DNA from: Clostridia bacterium
GTDB lineage: Bacteria; Bacillota; Clostridia; Oscillospirales; Acutalibacteraceae
Length of the DNA: 51,428 nt
Assembly: GCA_900755995.1 (NCBI GenBank)
Contig: CAAEIM010000137.1
Span: 1-51,428, forward strand
Direction: 5' to 3'
Under the pieces are notes generated by a model. That model was not told where the DNA came from. It searched no databases and saw nothing but the letters and a program-made list of their open reading frames with translations. The position numbers were made by a program, and so were the translations under genes. Numbering within the stretch: position 1 is the first letter of the stretch; each line of letters begins with the position of its first letter. Below, in pieces: positions 6,631 through 15,600 of the stretch.

Positions 6631-7350
6631 TTAAATCTTGCTTGTTATTTCGATAGCCTGTTTCAGGTCGAGATTTCCAGTATAAATAGCCTTGCCGCAG
6701 ATTGCGCCGTAAACATTAAGCTCTGCAAGGTTGATAATATCCTTGAGTACAGCCACTCCGCCGCTTGCCACAATGTTGCAGCTCACCTCGTGAACAAGGT
6801 CGTCAAGCTGCTTTAGGTTAGGACCTGCAAGGGTGCCGTCCTGATCTATATCGGTAAACACAATCTGGTGTACACCGATGCTTTCCATACGCTTTGCAAG
6901 CTCAATGTAATTGATTTCAGACTCGTCAATCCAGCCCTCAGCACATACCATACCGTTTTTAGCGTCTATACCGACAACAATTTTGTCGCCGTATTTTTTA
7001 ACAGCTTCAATTACAAAATCCGGATTTTTTACAGCCGCAGAGCCTAAAATAACCTTGTCAATACCATTACTCAGATAACGCTCAATCGCAGCCATATCAC
7101 GGATACCGCCGCCAACCTCAACCTTTAAACCACTCTGCTTAGCAACGTCAATAATTAAATCGGCATTTGCAAGCGTAGCGTCCTTAGCACCGTCAAGGTC
7201 AACCATATGCATATACTCTGCACCGGCAGCCTTAAAAGCTTCGGCAGCCTTATAAGGTGTGTCACACACCTTTTCAACTGTTGAATAGTCGCCTTTAAAA
7301 AGTCTTACGCAGTTTCCGTCCTTAATATCTATAGCAGGTAAAATAATCAT
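6631..7350 (-). CDS. hisA: ProFAR isomerase HisA
   Basis: Amadori isomerisation of ProFAR to PRFAR in histidine synthesis. 239 residues, one TIM barrel. The first catalytic Asp is in ILPAIDIKDG (residue 8) and the second is in GTD-equivalent FTDIDQDGTLAGPN. Phosphate-binding loops are VEVGGGIRD and IVASGGVAV. The single barrel with AIDIKDGNCVRLFKGD is HisA rather than HisF. It directly abuts hisB (stop to start without a gap), where hisH is expected in Clostridia. Confidence 0.94.
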   Translation of the reverse strand: MIILPAIDIKDGNCVRLFKGDYSTVEKVCDTPYKAAEAFKAAGAEYMHMVDLDGAKDATLANADLIIDVAKQSGLKVEVGGGIRDMAAIERYLSNGIDKVILGSAAVKNPDFVIEAVKKYGDKIVVGIDAKNGMVCAEGWIDESEINYIELAKRMESIGVHQIVFTDIDQDGTLAGPNLKQLDDLVHEVSCNIVASGGVAVLKDIINLAELNVYGAICGKAIYTGNLDLKQAIEITSKI

Positions 7351-7929
7351 TTATAAAACTCCTTTAGTAGAAAGAGGCTTATTTGAGGCGTTCTCCTTAA
7401 CAGCAAGTCTTAAAGCGTGGGCAACAGCCTTATAAACAGCTTCGGTGATATGGTGTGAGTTGTCACCGTACAACGATTTTATATGCAGGGTAATTCCTGC
7501 ATTATAAGCAAGCGCCCTCATAAATTCAACGGTCATTGCACAGCTGTACTCTCCGCATACTTCCTGCGGAAATTCAGCGTCAAACACAAGAAACGGTCTG
7601 CCGCTGATATCAACGGCAGCAAAAGCAAGAGCCTCGTCCATTGGAACATAAAAGCTGCCAAATCGGTCGATTGAGGATTTATCCTCTAAAATCTGAGAAA
7701 ATGCCTTGCCGAGAACAATACCCGTATCCTCAACTGTGTGATGTTCGTCAACATATAAATCACCCTTTGCCTTTATCTCAAGTCCAAAGCCTCCGTGTGT
7801 GGCAAATGAATTTAACATATGGTCAAAAAATCCTATGCCGGTATCTATAGAAATATTACCTCCGTCAAGGCAAAGTGAAAGCTCTATGTCGGTTTCCTTT
7901 GTTTTTCGGCTGATTTTTGTCTGTCGCAT
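7351..7929 (-). CDS. hisB: Imidazoleglycerol-phosphate dehydratase HisB
   Basis: Dehydrates IGP to imidazole-acetol phosphate. 192 residues, the monofunctional Gram-positive form without a phosphatase domain. The two-fold repeated metal motifs are seen: FFDHMLNSFATHGGF and DEHHTVEDTGIVLG in the first half, and SYGDNSHH-type LYGDNSHHITEAVYKA with HALRLA in the second. The start ATG 7929 follows GAGGTAAG. It is preceded by a 106-nt gap with its own candidate promoter, unlike the other tightly packed his genes. Confidence 0.94.
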   Translation of the reverse strand: MRQTKISRKTKETDIELSLCLDGGNISIDTGIGFFDHMLNSFATHGGFGLEIKAKGDLYVDEHHTVEDTGIVLGKAFSQILEDKSSIDRFGSFYVPMDEALAFAAVDISGRPFLVFDAEFPQEVCGEYSCAMTVEFMRALAYNAGITLHIKSLYGDNSHHITEAVYKAVAHALRLAVKENASNKPLSTKGVL

Positions 7930-7966
7930 TTTCTTACCTCAAATAAGTTAATTTGTATATATCAAC

Positions 7967-7983
7967 TCTGCTTCTCAAGCAGA
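7967..7983 (-). other. Small hairpin in the hisB leader
   Basis: TCTGCTT (7967-7973), CTC loop, AAGCAGA (7977-7983) lie between the candidate internal promoter and hisB. No T-run follows, so it is not a normal terminator; it could stabilise or process the transcript. Confidence 0.4.
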
Positions 7984-7990
7984 CTATATG

Positions 7991-8019
7991 ATTATATTCC
8001 TTTTAAAGCTGATTTACAA
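7991..8019 (-). promoter_or_regulatory. Candidate internal promoter before hisB
   Basis: Minus strand TTGTAA (8019-8014) and TATAAT (7996-7991), 17-nt spacer, in the only long gap of the his operon. Confidence 0.55.
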
Positions 8020-8035
8020 TAAATATTACAAAATT

Positions 8036-9337
8036 TTAATCAAAATCAATATCGCTGAATCTGACCTTGATTGAATTTGCGTGTGCTGTAAGACCCTCTG
8101 TGTCGGCAAAACGAACTACATCCTGAGCATCATTTCTGAGAGCCTCCTCAGTATAGTAGATAAAGCTGGATTTTTTTACAAAGCTGTCCACAGAAAGCGG
8201 TGAGAAAAATCTTGCAGTGCCGCTTGTAGGAAGAACGTGGTTAGGACCTGCAAAATAGTCGCCGAGAGGTTCGGGAGAATAATTTCCAAGAAATACCGAA
8301 CCTGCATTATCGAGCTTTCCTACATATTCCATAGGATTTTCGCAGCATACCTCAAGGTGCTCGGGAGCAAGCTCGTTTGCAAAAAGTATTGCTTGCTTCA
8401 TATCGCTGCACACGATAATTGCGCCGAAGTTATCGAGAGATGAATTAATAATTTCATTTCTTGAAAGAGCCTTAACCTGCTTTTCAAGCTCAGCAACAGT
8501 CTGCTCGGCAAGCTCCTTGCAGTCTGTCAGGAGAATTGAGGATGCAAGCTTATCGTGCTCAGCCTGACTCATAAGGTCAGCGGCAAGAAATTTTGGATTT
8601 GCTGTTTTATCTGCGATAATTAAAATTTCACTCGGACCTGCAATCATATCAATATCAACAGTGCCGTACAAAAGCTTTTTTGCAGTAGCGACAAATATAT
8701 TTCCGGGGCCGACAATTTTGTCAACCTTTGGTACGCTCTCTGTTCCATATGCCATAGCAGCAATAGCCTGAGCGCCGCCCATCAGAAAAATTCTGTCAAC
8801 ACCTGCAAGCTTAGCAGCAGCCAGAATATTCGGATTTGGCTTGCCGTTTTTCATTGGAGGAGTACACATTACAATTTCATCAACGCCCGCAATTTTTGCA
8901 GGAATTGCGTTCATAAGTACAGATGACGGATAAGCAGCCGTGCCGCCGGGTACATAAATGCCCACACGCTTTAAGCCTCTTATGCGCTGTCCCATAATTA
9001 CGCCGTTGTCCTTAGTGGTAAGCCAGCTCTGATGTAACTGTCGCTTATGAAAATCCTCAATATTTGCCGCAGCCTTTTTTACGGTTTCAATGTACTTTGC
9101 ATCGCACTCAGCAATAATTTTTTCGATTTCATCAGCAGAAATTTCTGCCTTATCCGGTGCTTTGCCGTCAAATTTTACCGTATAATCGTACACAGCCTTG
9201 TCGCCGTTATTCTTAACATTTTCGATTATTTCCGATACAATCGGGATTACATTTTTATCGGAATTCTGAGCTCTGCTCTTGAGAAGCTCAATAAATTCGT
9301 ATTCTTTTTTTCCATCTGCAATTACAGTAGTAATCAT
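8036..9337 (-). CDS. hisD: Histidinol dehydrogenase HisD
   Basis: Last two oxidations of histidine synthesis, histidinol to histidine with NAD and zinc. 433 residues, full length. Signature stretches are KRVGIYVPGGTAAYPSSVLM, the ADLMSQAEHD zinc/catalytic region, and the EHLEV...GPNHVLPTSGTARFFSPLSVDSFVKK segment (shown in parts). The start overlaps the hisG stop by 4 nt (ATGA). In related operons hisC follows; here 106 nt of non-coding DNA follows instead. Confidence 0.95.
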   Translation of the reverse strand: MITTVIADGKKEYEFIELLKSRAQNSDKNVIPIVSEIIENVKNNGDKAVYDYTVKFDGKAPDKAEISADEIEKIIAECDAKYIETVKKAAANIEDFHKRQLHQSWLTTKDNGVIMGQRIRGLKRVGIYVPGGTAAYPSSVLMNAIPAKIAGVDEIVMCTPPMKNGKPNPNILAAAKLAGVDRIFLMGGAQAIAAMAYGTESVPKVDKIVGPGNIFVATAKKLLYGTVDIDMIAGPSEILIIADKTANPKFLAADLMSQAEHDKLASSILLTDCKELAEQTVAELEKQVKALSRNEIINSSLDNFGAIIVCSDMKQAILFANELAPEHLEVCCENPMEYVGKLDNAGSVFLGNYSPEPLGDYFAGPNHVLPTSGTARFFSPLSVDSFVKKSSFIYYTEEALRNDAQDVVRFADTEGLTAHANSIKVRFSDIDFD

Positions 9338-9963
9338 TTTATTACAGCCTCCAGTTTCTTTTGAAGCTCCTCTATTTCAGCCTTGCGCAGTTTAAGACTG
9401 GCGGTATTTGCAATTAGCCTTGCCGAAATTTCGGTAACCCACTCTATAACCTCAAGTCCGTTGGCTTTAAGAGTAGATCCGGTTTCTACTATATCGACAA
9501 TACCGTCAGAAAGACCTACAAGCGGTGCAAGCTCTACAGAGCCCTCTATCTTAATAATTCTGACATCCATATTTTTGTCATCAAAAAATCCACGGGTTAC
9601 ATTAGGATATTTGGTTGCTATTGTCTTTGTGTTGTAACCGCCGTAAAAATCATAGCCTTTTTTGGTAGCAAGAGCAAATCTGCATTTTCCAAAACCAAGG
9701 TCAAGCAGCTCATAAAACGAATTGCCGTTTTCAAGAATTGTATCCTTTCCAACAACACCAAGGTCGCATACACCGTGCTCAACATATGTAATAACATCTG
9801 CCGCCTTTGCAAGCACTACCTCAAAATCATTGTCACCGATTGGCAAAATGAGTCTTCTTCCCTTATTGATAACCTCATCACAGTTATATCCTATTTTTTG
9901 AAAAAGCTCAATAGTTGTTTTTTCAAGTCTGCCCTTTGTAAGGGCTATTCTCAATGGTTTCAT
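9334..9963 (-). CDS. hisG: ATP phosphoribosyltransferase catalytic subunit HisG (short form)
   Basis: First committed step, joining ATP and PRPP; the control point of the pathway. 209 residues: this is the short form that lacks the C-terminal regulatory domain and needs HisZ. Seen: IALTKGRLEK, VITYVEHGVCDLGVVGKD, and the PRPP-binding GIVDIVETGSTLKANGLEV. The start ATG 9963 follows AAGGATTT. It lies 21 nt downstream of hisZ, consistent with a HisGZ hetero-octamer inhibited by histidine. Confidence 0.95.
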   Translation of the reverse strand: MKPLRIALTKGRLEKTTIELFQKIGYNCDEVINKGRRLILPIGDNDFEVVLAKAADVITYVEHGVCDLGVVGKDTILENGNSFYELLDLGFGKCRFALATKKGYDFYGGYNTKTIATKYPNVTRGFFDDKNMDVRIIKIEGSVELAPLVGLSDGIVDIVETGSTLKANGLEVIEWVTEISARLIANTASLKLRKAEIEELQKKLEAVIK

Positions 9964-9984
9964 TTATGAAAATCCTTTCGCTGC

Positions 9985-11154
9985 TTATCCAATAATTTTT
10001 ACTTCTTTAATACCCATCTTTTCCGCAAAGTCCTTTGCCTCGCCTAGGGTTTCAAGCACGCAAAACCGAGCGTTTATTCCGTTTTTCTGCATATCCTGTA
10101 CAGCATTGATAGCCTCGATTTCCGCCCCTTCATTTGCATATACAAGAACATCAGGCACATCGGAATAGCTTGTGTTTTTGTCGGAAAGCAACTTGATTGT
10201 AATAGCGTCAGTGTCAATAGCAAATCCGGCCGCACCCATAGGTGCGTCAAATTCCGAGAGCAACTCATCATATCTGCCGCCCGAAAGCACAGCGTCACCG
10301 ATACCTGAAATATATCCGCAAAATACAAAGCCTGTGTAATAATCGTTTCTTTGCACAAGACCGAGGTCAACAATCAGCTTATCCCCCAGTCCGAGAGATT
10401 TAAGTGAGTCATAAAGCGTATGTAAATACTCAAGAGCCGCCACAGCCTTTGTGCCGCTGCAAAGCTCAGCCGCCTTTTCAAATACCTCATCACCGCCAAA
10501 GAGTGACGGCAAACTTCTGATTGCAGTAACAACCTTGCAGGGGGCAAGCTTATCAAGTAAATTGTTAAGTGCAGAATAGTTTTTGCCCTCAATACATACT
10601 CTGATTTTCTCTTTAAAATCCTGCTCAATTTCTAATTCACTTATGAGTGAGTTGAATACCTGAGCGTGTCCGAGTTCAATTCTGAAATCATCGGCAACGC
10701 TCATAATACTTCTGATTGCAGTGGAAAGAACTTCAAGGTCTGCCCTCTTTCCCTTTACTCCGAGCAATTCCACGCCCATCTGCATAAATTCATTTCTTCT
10801 GCCCATAAGTGTAGGATTGTTTCTGTAAACAGCCTGTTTGTAGTAGAGCCTTACCGGCATAATGCTGTTTTTAAGCCTTGAGGACACCATTCTTGCAATA
10901 GGCAGTGTGGAATCCGGACGAACCACTAGAAGTCTGCCCTTGTTGTCAACAGACTTAAACATTGACTCCTGGTCAATTCCGCTGCACTGCATTGAAAACA
11001 CATCATAGAATTCAATACCCGGCGTAATTACCTTTTTAAAACCGCCCTTTGTAAATACATTTTCTATTTTGCCGCAGACATCGTCCATAGCCGAACATTC
11101 TGCAAACAAAAAATCTTTAGTCCCCTCCGGGGTAATTTTTAAATTTTTTTTCAT
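9985..11154 (-). CDS. hisZ: ATP phosphoribosyltransferase regulatory subunit HisZ
   Basis: HisRS-like protein without tRNA charging function that activates and regulates short HisG. 389 residues. Class II synthetase-like motifs are present: GTKDFLF, the motif-2-like region VRPDSTLPIARMVSSRL with YYKQAVYRNN, and the GGRYDELLSEFDAPMGAAGFAIDTD segment. It is too short and divergent for a true HisS, and its place directly upstream of short hisG fixes the call. It is the first gene of the operon; the start ATG 11154 follows AGAGG, about 39 nt from the predicted transcription start. Confidence 0.92.
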   Translation of the reverse strand: MKKNLKITPEGTKDFLFAECSAMDDVCGKIENVFTKGGFKKVITPGIEFYDVFSMQCSGIDQESMFKSVDNKGRLLVVRPDSTLPIARMVSSRLKNSIMPVRLYYKQAVYRNNPTLMGRRNEFMQMGVELLGVKGKRADLEVLSTAIRSIMSVADDFRIELGHAQVFNSLISELEIEQDFKEKIRVCIEGKNYSALNNLLDKLAPCKVVTAIRSLPSLFGGDEVFEKAAELCSGTKAVAALEYLHTLYDSLKSLGLGDKLIVDLGLVQRNDYYTGFVFCGYISGIGDAVLSGGRYDELLSEFDAPMGAAGFAIDTDAITIKLLSDKNTSYSDVPDVLVYANEGAEIEAINAVQDMQKNGINARFCVLETLGEAKDFAEKMGIKEVKIIG

Positions 11155-11178
11155 AAAAACCTCTTTTTAAAAAACACT

Positions 11179-11199
11179 TTAGTGTGCTAATATGCTAAC
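11179..11199. promoter_or_regulatory. Candidate his operon operator
   Basis: TTAGTGTGCTAA (11179-11190, TTAG-N4-CTAA) overlaps a second similar copy, TAATATGCTAA (11188-11198). They cover the predicted transcription start just downstream of the -10. The position suits a repressor. TrpR-like HisR/YerC proteins have been proposed to control his genes in Firmicutes; I infer, but cannot show, that this is such a site. Confidence 0.45.
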
Positions 11200-11228
11200 A
11201 TAATAACATATAATAAACAGTATGTCAA
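11200..11228 (-). promoter_or_regulatory. his operon promoter
   Basis: Minus strand TTGACA (11228-11223), a 17-nt spacer and TATTAT (11205-11200). Near-consensus sigma-A promoter, about 46 nt before hisZ. Confidence 0.8.
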
Positions 11229-11252
11229 ATCTTAAGACGAAATATTTTAAAT

Positions 11253-11285
11253 TGCAGAGCAGAAATTTTACTTTACTGCTCTGCA
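11253..11285 (-). terminator. Terminator-like hairpin after the permease gene
   Basis: TGCAGAGCAG (11253-11262) and CTGCTCTGCA (11276-11285) form a 10-bp stem with a 13-nt loop, 12 nt past the permease stop. The downstream minus-strand sequence is AATTTAAAAT, a weak U-tract. It ends the long pyrH-polC operon. Confidence 0.6.
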
Positions 11286-11296
11286 TTGCTTAATTA

Positions 11297-12631
11297 CTAC
11301 TTTTCATCACTGTCTTCTTTATTATCATGCTTATGCGTTGTGTCCCCGTGCATATCAGGCTTAATAAATTTTAACAGCTTCTCCTTCTGAGCATTTTCCT
11401 TTTCTTCTCTGTGCTTTTTCTGTTCAGCCGCTATTTTGGCATAGTTAAGCACCTCAAAGTCAAGAGCCTCCTGAGCAATTTTGCCCTTGCTTCCAATAGT
11501 ATTTTTAACCTGCTTGGCAACGAGAGTATAGATAACAGCATAAATCGGAGTACCAAGTATAAAGCCGGGCAAACCAAATAAGCTGCCCCCCACAATAACA
11601 CTGAACAGTACCCAGAAGCTTGAAAGTCCCACCTGACTGCCGATAATCTTCGGCTTGAAAACGTTGCCGTCAAGCTGCTGAATTACAAACACAATCGCTA
11701 TGAAAATAATCATATCCCAAGGACTTTCCAGAAGTAAGATAAACGCACTGGGAATTGCGCCGATAAACGGACCAAAGAAAGGAATAATGTTTGTAACCCC
11801 TATGAGCACAGCAATCAAGGCTGCGTACGGAAGCTGGAAAATAGACATTGTAATAAATGTGAGCACACCTATAAATGCTGCATCAAGAATATCTCCTACA
11901 AGAAATCTACCACATTTGGTATCGGTAATGTCAACAATTTCGTAAACCTTAGGAAGAAATTTAATCGGTATAATCGCAACGGCAAGTTTTTTTGTCTGAG
12001 CACACAGCGTTTCCTTTGCGGAGAGAAAATACACAGAAATTATGATGGCCATAACAAAGTTATAAATTCCTGTGGTTGTGCTTGTAATCATAGGAAGAAG
12101 TGTATCAAACAATATATTCTTAGAAAAGTTTGCGATATTCTCTCCTGAAAAGCTCTTTGTTAATTCTTCTGTAATTTTAGCAAATGAAGCGTCAACATCA
12201 ATACTTATGCCAAAGCTGTCGTTTGCCCATTCTGCTGCATTAGAAAGCCACAGATAAGTTGAATCAATGTATGAGGGAATCCTCTCAACAAGGCTTGAAA
12301 TATTGTCTGCAATCTGCGGCACAAGAATTGAAATCAAAAAAGCGATTATAGCAACTACAAGTGCATAAGTACAGATAATTGAAAGCGGCTTGCGCATATT
12401 TGCAAAAAACTTCTTCTTATTCTTTAAAAAGCCAAATACCTTTGAATAAAAGAATTTATACGGAAAATTAAGAATATAAGCAAACAAAAAGCCGATAAGA
12501 AACGGTGTAAGAATCGTAGCCAAAGAGCATACAGCATTCCACACAACAGTAAAATTATCCTTTACAAAAAGTAAAAAGATAGTAAAAAATATGCAGATTA
12601 AAACATTTTTTAATGAAAAAAGTTTTTTCAT
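11297..12631 (-). CDS. AI-2E family transporter (PerM/UPF0118)
   Basis: 444-residue multi-pass membrane protein. Hydrophobic segments lie near residues 10-55, 80-110, 150-200 (after an extracellular amphipathic region) and 225-370. They include the family signature in NIIPFFGPFIGAIPSAFILLLE and DGNVFKPKIIGSQVGLSSFWVLF (shown in parts). The C-terminal ~70 residues are highly charged and His/Lys-rich, and cytoplasmic. ATG 12631 is chosen because AAGGGGTG sits 6 nt upstream; the GTG at 12640 is itself part of that site. Transported substrates of this family vary (AI-2, ions), so none is assigned. It follows polC by 12 nt. Confidence 0.88.
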   Translation of the reverse strand: MKKLFSLKNVLICIFFTIFLLFVKDNFTVVWNAVCSLATILTPFLIGFLFAYILNFPYKFFYSKVFGFLKNKKKFFANMRKPLSIICTYALVVAIIAFLISILVPQIADNISSLVERIPSYIDSTYLWLSNAAEWANDSFGISIDVDASFAKITEELTKSFSGENIANFSKNILFDTLLPMITSTTTGIYNFVMAIIISVYFLSAKETLCAQTKKLAVAIIPIKFLPKVYEIVDITDTKCGRFLVGDILDAAFIGVLTFITMSIFQLPYAALIAVLIGVTNIIPFFGPFIGAIPSAFILLLESPWDMIIFIAIVFVIQQLDGNVFKPKIIGSQVGLSSFWVLFSVIVGGSLFGLPGFILGTPIYAVIYTLVAKQVKNTIGSKGKIAQEALDFEVLNYAKIAAEQKKHREEKENAQKEKLLKFIKPDMHGDTTHKHDNKEDSDEK

Positions 12632-12643
12632 TAGTATCACCCC

Positions 12644-15600
12644 TTAAAACAATGACATCTGTGAACTTTCAGGCAGCCCGTCAAGAGCACCAACGCTTTT
12701 CAGTGACTCTATAATAGCCTTTGAAACCTTGGTTTTTACCTGCATATCTTCAATAGAAAGATATGTATTTATCTTACCCGATTCAGCAAGAGATATTGCA
12801 GCGCTCTCACCGAGTCCCGGAATTGTAGAAAACGGAAGTCTTATTTTACCATCCTCTACCTTGAACATCTTAGCTTCGGATTTATAAATATCAACGGGCA
12901 ATACCTCGATTTTTCTTGCAAGCATTTCATTAACTATCTGGAGTGTTGCAAATTCCTGTTCTTCTTTTGCAGAAGCCTCATGAGCGCTCTGCTTTTGCTT
13001 TATAAGATTCATTCTGTCTTTAACAGCCTGATGTCCACGCATAAGCACCACGCCGTCGAGGTTATCGCTGCGCACCGTAAAGTATGCGGCATAATACTCA
13101 ACAGGTTTATGAACCTTATACCAGCCGAGGCGGAGTGTAGAAATCATATATGCCGCTGCGTGAGCCTTAGGGAACATATACTGAATCTTCATACAGGAAT
13201 CAATGTACCATTCGGGAACATTGTTATCTCTCATAGCCTTAAAATGTTCCTCGGTAAGCAGCTTGGTTGCATTGCCCTTACGGACAATCTCCATAATTTT
13301 AAAAGCCATACCGGGTTCAAGACCCTTATGCATAAGGTAGGTCATAATGGAATCTCGAGTACCGATTACGCTTGAAATATCACAGGTTTTATTGTGTATC
13401 AGCTCCTGAGCATTTCCCAGCCACACGCCGGTTCCGTGTGACAGACCTGCAATCTGCAAAAGGTCGGTAAAGGTTTTAGGCTTTGCCTCAACGAGCATTC
13501 CTCTTACAAATGATGTACCGCATTCAGGAAGGCTGAATGTGCCCGTTTCAGAGCCTATATCCTCAGGTGTGACGCCGAGAGCCTTTGTAGATGTAAATAG
13601 GCTCATAACATCAGGGTCACTCATAGAAACCTTCATTACAGGAATACCTGTATAAAGCTCAAGATAATGATAGATTGTAGGAACATCGTGACCAAGCTCG
13701 TCAAGCTTTGTAATAGTATCGTGAATAGAATGGAAGTCGAAGTGGGTTGTGATATTGTCTGACTTCATATCGTTGGCAGGATGCTGAACCGGACAAAAAT
13801 CATAGACCTCGTTGGTTCTGGGCACAACAACCATACCGCCCGGATGCTGACCTGTAGTACGCTTTACACCTGTACAGCCGAGGGCAAGCCGCTTAATCTC
13901 CGCCTTATGCAAGATTATACCCTTGTCTCCTGCATAGCCCTTAACATATCCTATTGCAGTTTTCTCGGCTACTGTAGAAATTGTACCTGCCTTGAATACA
14001 TTATTTTTTCCGAACAGCTCCTCTGTGTATCTGTGCGACTTTGACTGATATTCTCCGCTGAAGTTAAGGTCAATATCAGGTACCTTGTCGCCCTTAAAGC
14101 CGAGGAATGTTTCAAACGGAATTTCGTGTCCGTCCTGCTCCATCAGCGTACCGCATTCGGGGCAGTTTTTTGGCGGCATATCAAAGCCTGAACCATAGCT
14201 TCCGTCTGTGATAAATTCACTGTGTTTGCAGTTTGGACAGATATAGTGAGGACAAAGCGGATTAACCTCAGAAATACCCGACATTGTAGCAACGAATGAC
14301 GAGCCAACCGAGCCTCTGGAGCCAACAAGGTATCCGTGCGCCTCGCTGTCGGCAACAAGCTTCTGAGCGGTCATATAAAGCACCGAGAAGCCGTAGGTTG
14401 TAATTGAATTAAGCTCCTTGTCAAGTCTTGCTTTTACAATTTCAGGCAGAGGGTCGCCGTACTTTGCCTTTGCTCTTTCCCAAGTGATAGAAACAAGCTC
14501 CTCCTCTGCACCCTCAATATTCGGAGGGAAGGTTCCCTTTGGTATAGGCAGAATTGATTCGCACATATCGGCAATTTTGCGTGGATTTGTTACTACTACC
14601 TCATATGCCTTTTCTTTGCCGAGATATTCAAACTCCCTGAGCATTTCAGCTGTAGTTCTAAGGTAGAGCGGAGCCTGATCCTCAGCATCCTTATAGCCCT
14701 GTCCCGCCATAAGGATTTTACGGTAATCGGCATCCTTTGGATCCATAAAATGTACATCGCAGGTTGCGCATACAGGCTTGCCAAGCTCTTTGCCAAGCTT
14801 TACTATCGTTTTGTCAATTTCGTGAAGTTCGGTTTCATTAGCAAATCTTCCCTCACGAATCATAAAATTATTGTTTCCGGCAGGCTGAATTTCAAGGTAA
14901 TCGTAAAATGAAGCAATCGCCTTGATTTCAGGCCAAGGCTTTCCCATAAGAATAGCCTGATAAAGCTGACCTGCACAGCAGGCAGAGCCGATAATTAATC
15001 CCTCTCTGTGCTTAATAAGCTCGCTTTTCGGAATTCTCGGCTTTTTATAAAAATATGTTAAATGTGCATAAGAAATAAGCTTATACAAATTTTTAAGTCC
15101 TGTTAAATTCTTTACAAGAATTATCTGGTGATAGGTCGGCAATTTTTTAAAGTCTCCGCCGCCTGCAATCTGAGTATTAATTTCGTTTGTTTTTGTAATA
15201 TGATAATCATCTGTTAAGCGTGTGCAGAGATTTATGAAAATTTTTGCAAGCATCTCAGCATCATCTGTGGCACGGTGATGATTGAAGTCGCCGAGTCTTA
15301 AAAACTTTGCAACAGTGCCAAGCTTGCAGTTTTTTATATCGGTTAAAATTGCTCTTGATATAGCAACGGTGTCAATAGAAGTATAGTTGTACTCCCTGTT
15401 CATATTTTCACAAGCCTTGCGGATAAATGAGGTATCAAAGGGAGCATTGTGAGCAACAAGTACATTATCTCCAACAAATTCAAGGAATGCTGTGACAGCT
15501 TCACTCTGTGATGGAGCGTCCTTTACCATAGCGTCAGTAATGCCTGTAAGCTCCGTAATCTTACTCGGAATTGGCATATCGGGATTTGCAAAGGTGGAAA

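Noticed and set aside
11155..11200. T-box or histidine leader attenuator before hisZ
   Set aside because: The leader is only about 40 nt with no run of His codons and no T-box features.
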